Shown: positions 8,121-16,044 of the stretch, in pieces | How positions within the stretch are numbered: position 1 is the stretch's first letter | How the letters are laid out: each line of letters opens with the position of its first letter | NCBI GenBank assembly: GCA_018780805.1 | Contig: JADMJD010000227.1 | Span: forward strand, 1-36,547 | Direction of reading: 5' to 3' | Length of the DNA stretch: 36,547 bases | DNA from: Rubrivivax sp. | GTDB taxonomy: Bacteria > Pseudomonadota > Gammaproteobacteria > Burkholderiales > Burkholderiaceae_C | Made by a program: the position numbers and the translations under genes | Notes under the pieces: generated by a model | Databases searched by the model: none | What the model was told of the DNA's origin: nothing | What the model saw: only the letters and a program-made list of their open reading frames with translations

Positions 8121-10850
8121 GTGAGCGACCCGGACCGCCCCGACCCTGACGCGCTGTTGCAGCAGGTGCAGCAGGACGAGGCCCGCTCGCGGCGTGGCAA
8201 GCTGAAGATCTTCTTCGGCGCCTCGGCGGGAGTTGGCAAGACCTGCGCGATGCTCGCCTCTGCACGATCGGCCATCGCCCAGGGCGCCTCGCTGGTGGTC
8301 GGCCTGGTGGAGACACATGGCCGGTCCGACACCGAGGCGATGGCGCGCGACCTGCCGCGCCTGCCGCTGAAGGCGGTGCCCTACCGGGACCGGCTGCTGC
8401 AGGAGTTCGACCTCGACGCGGCGATGGGCTGGGCAAATGCACGGACAGCCCCGCTGGTGCTGCTGGATGAGCTGGCGCACAGCAATGCGCCAGGGTCGCG
8501 TCATCCCAAACGCTGGCAGGACGTGGAGGAGATGCTCGACGCCGGCATCGACGTCTGGTCGACGATGAACGTGCAGCACCTGGAGAGCCTGAACGACATC
8601 GTCAGCGGGATCACAGGCATCCGGGTGTGGGAGACCGTGCCCGACCGGCTGTTCGATGAAGCAGACGAAGTCGTGGTGGTCGATCTGCCGCCCGATGAGT
8701 TGCTGCAGCGGCTGAAGGCCGGCAAGGTGTATCTGCCGCAGCAAGCGGAAAGGGCAGCATCGAACTTCTTCCGCAAGGGCAACCTGCTGGCGCTTCGCGA
8801 ACTGGCGCTGCGGCGCACGGCCGACCGGGTCGACGACGAGATGCAGGCCTACCGACGGCGCTCCTCGGTGCAGTCGATCTGGCCCAATCGGGAAGCACTG
8901 CTGGCCTGCATCAGCGCGACGGATGGCGCCGAGAAGGTGGTGCGGGCCTGCGCGCGCCTGGCCGCTCAACTCGACGTGTCCTGGCATGCGGTGCACGTCG
9001 AGACCCCCACTGTCCATCGCCTGCCCGCCGCGCGGCGCGAACAGGCGCTGCGGGTGCTGAAGCTCGCGCAGGAACTCGGCGCCACGGTGGCCACGCCCGC
9101 CGCGCCAGAGGCCGCCCCCGCCCTGGTGCGCTACGCGCGCGAGCACAACCTGTCGCGGCTGGTGGTGGGCCGCAGCCGGCGCCGGTGGCCCTGGCAGGCG
9201 TCGTCGGCAGACCGCATCGCCGAACTGGCCGACGATCTCGACGTCATGCAGGTGGCCCTGCCACCGGGGGGGCGGGGTCAGAGTGGCGCTGGCCGGCACC
9301 CGGAGGGCCGGTCCGACACGACACCGGTGCTGGCCGGAGAACTGCCCTGGCGCGGTTATGCGGCCGCATTGGCCGCCTGCGCCGGTATCGCCCTGGCCGC
9401 GACGCCATTGCTCGGCCTGCTAGAGCTGACCAACATCGTGATGATCTTCCTGCTCGCCGTGGTGGGCGTCGGGTGGTTCTACGGGCGCGGGCCCGCCGTG
9501 GTCGCCGCCTTCCTCGGCGTGGCCTTGTTCGACTTCTTCTTCGTGCCACCGCGTTTCTCGTTCGCCGTCAGCGACGTGCAGTACCTGGTGACGTTTGCCG
9601 TGATGCTGGTGGTGGCGCTGGCCATCGGGCAGCTCACGGCGGGGCTCAAGGTGCAGGCCGAGGCGGCCAGCCAGCGCGAGCACCGCATGCGTGGCCTGTA
9701 CGAGATGTCGCGCGACCTGTCCGCGGCGTTGATGCCGGAGCAGGTGGCGGAGATCGGCGCCCGCTTCCTGGCGGCTGAGTTCGGCGCCAGATCGACCTTG
9801 ATGGCCGCTGACGAACACGACCGGCTCGTCGCCTTGCCAGACGGCACGGCGGCGGTTGACGACGCGGTGGCGCAATGGGCCTTCGACAAGGGCGAGGCGG
9901 CGGGCTTCGGCACCGACACCCTGGCGGCCAGTACCTGCCTGGTGCTTCCGTTGAAGGCGCCGATGCGGCTGCGCGGCGTGCTGGCCGTGGAGCCGGTCGA
10001 CCGTCGCACCCTGGGGCCGGATCAGCGGCGGCTGCTCGACACCTGTGCGTCGCTGCTGGCCATCTCGCTGGAGCGCATCCACTACATCGACGTGGCCCAA
10101 AAGAGCACGGTGCAGATCGAGTCCGAGCGCCTGCGCAACTCCCTGCTGTCGGCGATCTCGCACGACTTGCGCACGCCACTGGCGGCGCTGGTGGGGCTGG
10201 CCGATACGCTGGCAATGACGCCGCCCCTGTCCGCGGTTCAACGCGAGGTGACTGGCTCGATCCGCGAGTCCGCGCTGCGCATGAACGCCATGGTCAGCAA
10301 CCTGCTGGACATGGCGCGCCTGGAGGCGGGGGCCGTGCCGATGCGCCGCGAGTGGCAACCGCTGGAAGAAGTGGTGGGCAGTGCGCTGGCGGCGTGTGCG
10401 CCTGCCCTGCAAGGGCGGCCTGTGCGCGTGAGACTGGCCGACGCGCTTCCCCTGCTGCAGCTGGATGCTGTGCTGTTCGAGCGCGTGCTGGCCAACCTGC
10501 TGGAAAACGCAGCCAAGTACACCCCGCCCGGCAGCGCCATCGAGATCACGGCCGCGGCCACTTCATCCAACGTCGTCATCCACATCGACGATTTCGGTCC
10601 CGGCCTGCCGCCTGGTCGGGAACAGGTGCTGTTCGACAAGTTCGAGCGCGGCAACAAGGAAAGCGCCACTTCCGGCGTCGGACTCGGCCTGGCCATTGCA
10701 CGCGCGATCGTGCTGGCGCACCAGGGCTCCATCGCCGCCGAGACCCGACGCGGCCCTGCCGGCGCGGAAGGCGCACGGTTCACGATCGAACTGCCGCGCG
10801 GCCAGCCTCCGCTGGACGACGGCAGCGCTGTCACGCCGACGACCGTCTAG
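8121..10850 (+). CDS. kdpD: Osmosensitive K+ channel sensor histidine kinase KdpD
   Basis: A 909-residue membrane sensor kinase that phosphorylates KdpE when K+ is limiting. Domains in order: KdpD N-terminal domain (about 25-235) with Walker A GASAGVGKT (33-41) and LVLLDELAHSNAPGSRH; a USP-like domain (about 250-375); four closely spaced membrane helices (about 410-515); a GAF-like domain (about 540-655); and a HisKA domain with the phospho-accepting His681 in SAISHDLRTPLAAL. The HATPase_c domain has NLLENAAKYTPPG and the G-box SGVGLGLAIARAI near residue 850. It starts with GTG at 8121, one base after the corA stop. A repeat element separates it from kdpE. Confidence 0.96.
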   Translation: MSDPDRPDPDALLQQVQQDEARSRRGKLKIFFGASAGVGKTCAMLASARSAIAQGASLVVGLVETHGRSDTEAMARDLPRLPLKAVPYRDRLLQEFDLDAAMGWANARTAPLVLLDELAHSNAPGSRHPKRWQDVEEMLDAGIDVWSTMNVQHLESLNDIVSGITGIRVWETVPDRLFDEADEVVVVDLPPDELLQRLKAGKVYLPQQAERAASNFFRKGNLLALRELALRRTADRVDDEMQAYRRRSSVQSIWPNREALLACISATDGAEKVVRACARLAAQLDVSWHAVHVETPTVHRLPAARREQALRVLKLAQELGATVATPAAPEAAPALVRYAREHNLSRLVVGRSRRRWPWQASSADRIAELADDLDVMQVALPPGGRGQSGAGRHPEGRSDTTPVLAGELPWRGYAAALAACAGIALAATPLLGLLELTNIVMIFLLAVVGVGWFYGRGPAVVAAFLGVALFDFFFVPPRFSFAVSDVQYLVTFAVMLVVALAIGQLTAGLKVQAEAASQREHRMRGLYEMSRDLSAALMPEQVAEIGARFLAAEFGARSTLMAADEHDRLVALPDGTAAVDDAVAQWAFDKGEAAGFGTDTLAASTCLVLPLKAPMRLRGVLAVEPVDRRTLGPDQRRLLDTCASLLAISLERIHYIDVAQKSTVQIESERLRNSLLSAISHDLRTPLAALVGLADTLAMTPPLSAVQREVTGSIRESALRMNAMVSNLLDMARLEAGAVPMRREWQPLEEVVGSALAACAPALQGRPVRVRLADALPLLQLDAVLFERVLANLLENAAKYTPPGSAIEITAAATSSNVVIHIDDFGPGLPPGREQVLFDKFERGNKESATSGVGLGLAIARAIVLAHQGSIAAETRRGPAGAEGARFTIELPRGQPPLDDGSAVTPTTV

Positions 10851-10864
10851 GATGCCGCGATGAA

Positions 10865-10938
10865 GCCCCCACGCTCACTTCGTTCGCTGCCCCCCAAGGG
10901 GGCGCTCAGCACCTTCGGAACGGCCGGGCGGTGCTGAG
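10865..10938. repeat. Dispersed palindromic (REP-like) element between kdpD and kdpE
   Basis: The 88-bp gap between kdpD and kdpE is almost filled by a compound palindromic element. A GCCCCC/GGGGGC hairpin (10889-10903, loop CAA) is followed by a perfect 9-bp inverted repeat, CTCAGCACC (10905-10913) and GGTGCTGAG (10930-10938), that ends directly before the kdpE ATG. From memory, elements with this CCCCCCAAGGGGG core and a following AGCACCTTCGG arm are scattered between genes in Comamonadaceae and relatives. No other copy was noticed in this window. Confidence 0.75.
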
Positions 10939-11628
10939 ATGGAACTGCGCGCACGCATTCTGGTGGTCGAGGACGAGCCCGACATACGCCGCTTCGTGCG
11001 CATGACGCTGGAGTCCGAAGGGCACGAGGTCTTCGAGGCCGCGACGCTGGAGCGCGGGCTGATCGAAGCGGGCAGCCGTCGTCCCGAACTGGCGATCGTC
11101 GACCTGGGACTGCCCGATGGCGATGGCGTCGGCCTGATCCGTGACCTGCGGACCTGGTCGGTGGCGCCCATCATCGTGCTGTCGGCGCGCAGCGGCGAAG
11201 TTGACAAGGTCGGCGCGCTGGACGCCGGCGCCGACGACTACCTGGTCAAGCCCTTTGGCGCAGCGGAGTTGCTGGCGCGGGTGCGTGCCCAGCTGCGTCG
11301 CCTGACCCTCACTTCACCGTCCGCCGACCCTGTGCTGCGCTTCGGTGCCGTCATCCTCGATCTGGCGCGTCGTGTGGTCGAGCGCCACGGTGCACCGGTG
11401 CACCTGACGCCGATCGAGTACCGCCTGCTGACCCACTTGGCCTCGCAGCCTGATCGTGTGGTCACGCACCAGCAACTGCTCAAGGCGGTGTGGGGCCCGG
11501 GCCATGCCCAGGACACCCACTACGTGCGCGTGCACATGGCCAACCTGCGCAAGAAGATCGAGGACGAGCCGTCCATGCCCAAGCACGTGCTGACCGAAGC
11601 CGGCGTCGGTTACCGCTTCAGGCCTTGA
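10939..11628 (+). CDS. kdpE: Response regulator KdpE
   Basis: A 229-residue OmpR-family response regulator that activates kdp transcription after phosphorylation by KdpD. The receiver domain (1 to about 120) has the acidic pair E11/D12, the phospho-acceptor D55 in AIVDLGLPDGDG and the conserved K104 in YLVKPFG. The winged-helix DNA-binding domain (about 130-229) ends with the recognition helix and wing region THYVRVHMANLRKKIE and VLTEAGVGYRFRP. The ATG at 10939 directly follows the right arm of a palindromic element, so no normal Shine-Dalgarno is visible and the start may be masked in RNA. Its last 11 bp overlap the end of the convergent ktrA gene. Confidence 0.95.
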   Translation: MELRARILVVEDEPDIRRFVRMTLESEGHEVFEAATLERGLIEAGSRRPELAIVDLGLPDGDGVGLIRDLRTWSVAPIIVLSARSGEVDKVGALDAGADDYLVKPFGAAELLARVRAQLRRLTLTSPSADPVLRFGAVILDLARRVVERHGAPVHLTPIEYRLLTHLASQPDRVVTHQQLLKAVWGPGHAQDTHYVRVHMANLRKKIEDEPSMPKHVLTEAGVGYRFRP

Positions 11629-12322
11629 CGCCGGCGGCGGTGCCCGCGAACTTTTCGACCAGCTTGGTGGCACCGGAGACGATCAGCAGGTCGCCCTTGC
11701 GCACGCGTGTGTCGGGCGTGGCGTGCTGGAAGTCCTCGTTCGGGCGCTTGACGCCGACCACCGTGATGCCGAACTTCTCCCGCACGATGGATTCAGCGAG
11801 CGTCTTGTCAAAGGTCATCGGCGGTGCGTGGATCTTGGCGATCGCAAAGCCGTCCTCGAGCTCGATGTAGTCGATCATGCGGCCCGATATGAGGTGGGCC
11901 ACGCGCTCGCCCATGTCGGCCTCGGGAAAGATCACATGGTGCGCGCCCATGCGCGTGGCGATCTTGCCGTGGTCTTCGGTCAGCGCCTTGACCCAGATGT
12001 CCTTGATCTCCAGCTCGCACAGCGCCATCAAGGTCATCAGACTCGCGCCCAGGTTGTCACCGATGCCGACGATGGCGTGGGCGAAGTCCGCCACGCCCAG
12101 CTGTCGCATGACCATGACGTTGGTCGCATCGGCCTGCACCGCATGGGTCAGCCGGTCGGCCCAGGTCTGCACGGGATCGGCGTCGCGGTCGATGCCCATG
12201 ACGTCATGGCCCAGGCTCATCAGCGATTGCGCCACCGCGCCGCCGAACCGACCCAGGCCGATGACGACCACGCTGTCGCTTCGCGAGAAGGCGAACTGCT
12301 CAGTAAAAAGCTTACCCAACAA
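11618..12322 (-). CDS. ktrA: K+ uptake regulatory subunit KtrA/TrkA-like (RCK)
   Basis: A 234-residue cytoplasmic gating ring subunit of a Ktr/Trk-type K+ uptake system. The RCK-N (TrkA-N) Rossmann domain has VVVIGLGRFGGAVAQSL near residues 18-34 and the ligand-binding acid in GIDRDAD. An RCK-C (TrkA-C) domain follows from about residue 150, with VVGVKRPNEDF and GDLLIVSGATKLVEKFA. A single RCK pair of this length matches KtrA and not the duplicated TrkA. The start is a TTG at 12322 preceded by GAGGAG with a 7-base spacer. It overlaps the end of ktrB by 11 bp, so the pair is coupled. Its 3' end overlaps kdpE tail-to-tail. Confidence 0.9.
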   Translation of the reverse strand: MLGKLFTEQFAFSRSDSVVVIGLGRFGGAVAQSLMSLGHDVMGIDRDADPVQTWADRLTHAVQADATNVMVMRQLGVADFAHAIVGIGDNLGASLMTLMALCELEIKDIWVKALTEDHGKIATRMGAHHVIFPEADMGERVAHLISGRMIDYIELEDGFAIAKIHAPPMTFDKTLAESIVREKFGITVVGVKRPNEDFQHATPDTRVRKGDLLIVSGATKLVEKFAGTAAGVKA

Positions 12323-13640
12323 TTGGATGCTCCTCTGCGTAACGGTAGGGCATGCGGCGTTCGCCGAGTGCCAGGGACGTGGCCAGTGTGATCGTGCCGA
12401 CGCGGCCCAGGTACATCAGCACGATCAGCGTCAGCTGGCCGCTGGGCGGCAGGCTGCCTGTGATCCCGGTGGACAGGCCGACCGTGCCGAAGGCGGAGAT
12501 CACCTCGAAGATGACCTTGTCGGTCGGGAAGTCCGTGACATGGAGCAGCAGCATGGTCCCCAGGCCGACGGCTGCGCTGCTCAGCACCAGCACCGTGATC
12601 GCCTGGCGCTGCGCCGCCAGGCAGATTCGCCGGCCAAAGGCTTCGCTGTCGCTGTGGCCGCGCACTTCGGCCAGCACCAGCAGCACCAGGATCACGACCG
12701 TACCGACCTTGACACCACCCGCGGTGCCCGCGCTGCCGCCACCGATGAACATCAGGAAGTAGTGCAGGCCAAGACTTTCCTGGGTCATGGCGCCGATGTC
12801 GATGGCGTTGAAGCCGGCGGTGCGCGCAGACACCGACGCAAAGGCAGCGCCGAGCAGCTTGTCGTCCCACGGCATCGGGCCGAAGGTCTTCGGATTCGAC
12901 CACTCGAACACCAGCATCGACACCAAGCCCAGCAGCAGGAGTGCGGCCGTTCCCACCAGCGTGAGCTTGGTGTGCAGCGACCAGTGGCGCGGGTCGTGCC
13001 ACCGGGCCCGGATGTCCTGCATGACAGGGAACCCGAGCCCGCCCACGACGATCGCCACCATGATGGGCAGCAGGATCCACGCATCGCTGGCATAACGCAT
13101 CAGGCTGTCGCCGTGCAGCCCGAAGCCGGCATTGTTGAAGGCCGAGACGGCGTGGAAGAAGCCACTCCACAGCGCTTCGGGCCAGGGCATCGCGTAGCTG
13201 GTGTGCAGACGCACGGCCAGCACGGCAGTGAGACCCAGTTCGCAGAAGGCCGTCACCCCGAGCACGACCTTCGCGACACTGCGCACATCACCGAGTGCCA
13301 CCGTATGGGTCTCGGCCTGCGTGAGCAATTGCGTGCGCAGACGCAGCGACTGGTTGACCATCAGCCCCAGCAGCGTGGCCGCCGTCATGATGCCGAAGCC
13401 GCCGAACTGGAACAGCACCAGGATCACGGCCTGCCCGAAGCCTGTCCAGTGCGTTCCGGTGTCCACCACCGTCAGCCCCGTGACGCAGACGGCCGAGACC
13501 GCGGTGAAAAGTGCCGTGAGCCAGGGCGTCTGCACACCCGGTGCATGGGACACGGGCAACATCAGCAGCGCAGAGCCGATGGCAATCAGCGCCAGGAAGG
13601 CCAGTGCCACCACCCGAGAAGGATGGGTGAAGGACTTCAT
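12312..13640 (-). CDS. ktrB: K+ uptake transmembrane subunit KtrB/TrkH-like
   Basis: A 442-residue TrkH/KtrB-family K+ translocating subunit made of four M1-P-M2 repeats. Each pore loop carries its filter glycine: AVCVTGLTVVDTG, SAFNNAGFGLHGDS, SVSARTAGFNAIDIG and SAFGTVGLSTGIT. The flexible intramembrane loop GGGSAGTAGGVKVGT, which gates KtrB-type channels, is also visible. The ATG at 13640 gives MKSFTHPSRVVALAFLAL with a first membrane helix immediately after. The frame stays open further upstream, but that part has no membrane character and spans the presumed regulatory region. It is co-transcribed with ktrA. Confidence 0.93.
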   Translation of the reverse strand: MKSFTHPSRVVALAFLALIAIGSALLMLPVSHAPGVQTPWLTALFTAVSAVCVTGLTVVDTGTHWTGFGQAVILVLFQFGGFGIMTAATLLGLMVNQSLRLRTQLLTQAETHTVALGDVRSVAKVVLGVTAFCELGLTAVLAVRLHTSYAMPWPEALWSGFFHAVSAFNNAGFGLHGDSLMRYASDAWILLPIMVAIVVGGLGFPVMQDIRARWHDPRHWSLHTKLTLVGTAALLLLGLVSMLVFEWSNPKTFGPMPWDDKLLGAAFASVSARTAGFNAIDIGAMTQESLGLHYFLMFIGGGSAGTAGGVKVGTVVILVLLVLAEVRGHSDSEAFGRRICLAAQRQAITVLVLSSAAVGLGTMLLLHVTDFPTDKVIFEVISAFGTVGLSTGITGSLPPSGQLTLIVLMYLGRVGTITLATSLALGERRMPYRYAEEHPIVG

Positions 13641-13751
13641 CGCGTGCCGTCGGAATCCATCGCCGCATTCTCGGTCGCGGTTCACCCAGACTGCTTGGCG
13701 GGTCGAGAAACGCGCGGGTTTCGGGGGCAGCTTGCGGCATATGCGCGACAT

Positions 13752-13768
13752 CTTTACGGGATCTTGAT
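13752..13768 (+). promoter_or_regulatory. CTTTAC-N5-CTTGAT box upstream of ktrB, candidate KdpE site
   Basis: CTTTAC (13752-13757) and CTTGAT (13763-13768) are spaced 11 bp start to start, with a GGGAT spacer. This is the same architecture as the two boxes before the kdp operon, one of which has a GGGAA spacer. The box lies 112-128 bp upstream of the ktrB start, in the opposite orientation relative to the gene it would control. Regulation by KdpE is inferred from the shared pattern only. Confidence 0.35.
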
Positions 13769-13896
13769 GCCGTGGGCGCCGTTCGATTGGGCGCCCCTGC
13801 CGAAGCGGCAAGCAAGCGCTCCATTCCGCGTCGGTCAGCGCTACCCGTCAGTTGCCATCGGATGTCCGGTCCAGCACGCGACCGATGATCGCTCAG

Positions 13897-13928
13897 GGGT
13901 CGCTATGGACAGCTTTGCATAGCGACCC
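13897..13928. repeat. Perfect 11-bp-arm hairpin downstream of the LysR gene
   Basis: GGGTCGCTATG (13897-13907) and CATAGCGACCC (13918-13928) pair perfectly around a 10-base loop. It lies about 165 bp beyond the LysR stop codon. No T-run follows on either strand, so it is not a classic intrinsic terminator. It could be a processing hairpin, an operator or the end of a lost element. Confidence 0.55.
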
Positions 13929-14092
13929 AGTGTTGACGGCCAGCGGCTCGAGCTGACTGCCGCGAAGCTGACTTCCGAGAACGGTGCCAGCTCCTTGCGC
14001 GAGCTTCCAGGCCCAGTGCCGGATGCCGTTCGTTTGACATCGCGTACGACGCGTTCGTGCCGAAACGAAGGTCATTGCCGACTCGCGATCAG

Positions 14093-14980
14093 TCAGGCCC
14101 GCTGCAATTGCGTGCGGCCAATGTCCGACAGCAAACGGGCCAATGCCGCGGCAGGACGTGTCAGAGGTGCATCGGCGCGGGTATGAAGCCCCACGGTGAG
14201 CCCGGGCAAGCGCTCGGCAATCCGAATCTCCTGAACATGCTGGGCCGCTTGCGGCATGTCCAGAAAGGGATGTTGCACCACCGCCAGCATGTCCGAACCT
14301 GCAAGCAGGGTGAGCATGGCGCTGAACGACTCGCATTCGGTGATTCGCTTCGGTTCCGGGACACCCAGCGCGCGCAATGCCTGTGCGGTCGCATCGCGCC
14401 GGACGACGCTCAGCCACTCATCCCCTGCCAGCTCACCCGCCGAGCGGGCATGGGCCAACGGGTGGCCCCGACGTGCCACCACGATCTGGCCGAGATGTGC
14501 GATCGGCTTGAATCGGATCGCCGGATCGTCGCGCACCAGCGGCGCGCGCGGGGCCAAGACCATGTCAAGGGTCGCGTCGCGCAGAAGCGGCCGCGTCGTG
14601 TGCCCCAGACCTTCCACCAGGCGCAATTCGACGTCGGGAAACTTCTCGCGGAAGCGAATGACTGCCTGCGGAACGATGTGCGCGGCGAAGAAGGGGCCGA
14701 ATCCGAGGGCCACTTGCGCCTGGGTGCCACGCGCGAGCTCCTCCTGCGCCTTGGCCAGCTCGGCGTAGCCGGCGCGCGCACGCACGTGGAAGGCGTGCCC
14801 CTGGCGCGTGAGCGTGACACCCGTCGGCGTGCGCTTGAGCAATGCGGCGCCGAGTCCGGTCTCCAGCGAACCGAGACTCTTGGTCAGCCCGGGCTGCGAC
14901 ACGCCGAGTTTGCGGGCTGCCGCTGAAATGCTGCCGCACTCGATCACCGCCAGGAAGTCGCGGATCTGCGCAAGCTTCAC
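14093..14980 (-). CDS. LysR-family transcriptional regulator
   Basis: A 295-residue LysR-type regulator. The N-terminal winged helix-turn-helix (residues 1-60) reads SISAAARKLGVSQPGLTKSL and TGLGAALLKRTPTGVTLT. It is followed by a two-lobed periplasmic-binding-like effector domain (about 90-290). The start is a GTG at 14980 preceded by GGGAG six to seven bases upstream. It is divergent from a sulfatase and Bug-type binding protein, which suggests control of uptake or use of a small organic (possibly sulfated) compound. The ligand is unknown. A T-N11-A dyad lies over its ribosome-binding region, which points to autoregulation. Confidence 0.9.
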   Translation of the reverse strand: MKLAQIRDFLAVIECGSISAAARKLGVSQPGLTKSLGSLETGLGAALLKRTPTGVTLTRQGHAFHVRARAGYAELAKAQEELARGTQAQVALGFGPFFAAHIVPQAVIRFREKFPDVELRLVEGLGHTTRPLLRDATLDMVLAPRAPLVRDDPAIRFKPIAHLGQIVVARRGHPLAHARSAGELAGDEWLSVVRRDATAQALRALGVPEPKRITECESFSAMLTLLAGSDMLAVVQHPFLDMPQAAQHVQEIRIAERLPGLTVGLHTRADAPLTRPAAALARLLSDIGRTQLQRA

Positions 14981-14982
14981 CC

Positions 14983-14997
14983 ATAACTCCCGGTTAT
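14983..14997. promoter_or_regulatory. LysR-type box (ATAAC-N5-GTTAT)
   Basis: The perfect dyad ATAAC/GTTAT with a 5-bp spacer contains the T-N11-A core of LysR-type operators. It begins 3 bp upstream of the regulator's GTG start and covers its GGGAG ribosome-binding site. It lies 41 bp upstream of the sulfatase start. Binding here could repress the regulator and act on the divergent genes. The dyad is observed; its ligand is inferred. Confidence 0.55.
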
Positions 14998-15037
14998 TGC
15001 CAACAAGCTCTGCTCATCTTACAAGGCGGCTGTCGTC

Positions 15038-16021
15038 ATGCTCTACTGCACTCCCATGTCCAACACCACTTCGTCCGGCGGCTCTTCACAGCCTTCACGG
15101 CGGACCGGTACGCAGCCGGACATCGTCTTCATCCTGGCCGACGACCTCGGCTACGCCGACCTGGGCTGTTACGGCGGGCGGCAGGCCGACTTTGGTGCGG
15201 TCTCGCCGCACCTCGATGCACTGGCCGCACAGGGCATGCGCTTCACGCGTGGCTACGCCAACTCGCCCGTCTGCTCGCCGACTCGATTCGCGCTGATGAC
15301 CGGTCGCTGGCAGTACCGGTTGCGTGGCGCGGCCGAAGTGCCCGCGCAGATCGGGTCGCGCCTGTTCCATCTCGACGGCGGCAGCATCCACACCTACCGC
15401 CGCATGATCCACCACATGGACGAGGGCATCGGGCATGTGGTCCGGGCACTGCGCGATGCGGGCCGGCTCGACAACGCGTTGATCGTCTTCACCAGTGACA
15501 ACGGGGGCGAGCGCTTCTCGGACAACTGGCCCCTTGTCGGGGGCAAGATGGACTTGACCGAGGGCGGCATCCGCGTGCCCTGGATCGCGCATTGGCCGGC
15601 GCGTGTTCCCGCCGGCAAAGTCAGCGACCAGCATTGCCTCACGATGGACTGGACCGCCACCCTGATCGATGCAGCCGGTGCAAGCCCCGCGGCCGACTAC
15701 CCGCTTGACGGTGTGTCGCTGCTCGGCGTGCTGACGCAAGTGCAGCCGGCGTTCGCGCGACGCATGCACTGGCGCATGAACCACCGTGGCCAGCGCGCAT
15801 TGCGCGACGGCCGCTGGAAGTACCTGACCGTCGACGGCAACGAGTACCTGTTCGACGTCGAGGCCGACGAGCGCGAACGCGCCAACCTGGCTGCCCGAGA
15901 GCCCGATCGCCTGGCGAGCCAGCGTCAGGCGTGGCATGCGTGGAACGAGACCCTACCGCCGACCCCGGACGATGCGACCGTCAGCCTGGGCTACTCGGTT
16001 GCGGACATGCCGCAGAGATGA
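15038..16021 (+). CDS. Sulfatase, internally deleted
   Basis: A 327-residue member of the formylglycine-dependent sulfatase family, which hydrolyses sulfate esters. Retained active-site parts are ILADDLGYADLG (metal ligands D35/D36), CSPTR (C79 for formylglycine, R83), TSDNG (D154/N155) and GGK (K170). The stretch that normally lies between the CSPTR block and TSDNG is largely absent: at about residues 106-109 (near 15356) the chain jumps from the N-terminal block directly to LFHLDGGS. Missing are the GKWHLG motif and the following histidine segment, which supply three catalytic residues, about 100-130 residues in all. The frame is intact. It is therefore probably inactive or a degrading pseudogene. 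The start is uncertain: ATG 15038 or ATG 15056, neither with a good Shine-Dalgarno. Confidence 0.8.
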   Translation: MLYCTPMSNTTSSGGSSQPSRRTGTQPDIVFILADDLGYADLGCYGGRQADFGAVSPHLDALAAQGMRFTRGYANSPVCSPTRFALMTGRWQYRLRGAAEVPAQIGSRLFHLDGGSIHTYRRMIHHMDEGIGHVVRALRDAGRLDNALIVFTSDNGGERFSDNWPLVGGKMDLTEGGIRVPWIAHWPARVPAGKVSDQHCLTMDWTATLIDAAGASPAADYPLDGVSLLGVLTQVQPAFARRMHWRMNHRGQRALRDGRWKYLTVDGNEYLFDVEADERERANLAAREPDRLASQRQAWHAWNETLPPTPDDATVSLGYSVADMPQR

Positions 16022-16044
16022 CCCTCCAACGAGACCCACACGCC

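Larger units (their letters stand above)
13641..14092. other. 452-bp gap between LysR gene and ktrB, no gene seen
   Basis: No credible coding sequence was found on either strand. The stretch holds the ktrB leader and promoter side (with the CTTTAC-N5-CTTGAT box at 13752) and a strong hairpin at 13897-13928. Open frames crossing it have no recognisable protein similarity. Otherwise nothing was seen. Confidence 0.5.

Noticed and set aside
11877..13922. 681-codon open frame on the plus strand opposite ktrA-ktrB
   Set aside because: No membrane or domain pattern; it is the antisense shadow of the conserved TrkH/RCK genes.
13897..13928. Rho-independent terminator of the LysR gene
   Set aside because: The hairpin is strong but no T-run follows on either strand, and it lies about 165 bp beyond the stop codon.
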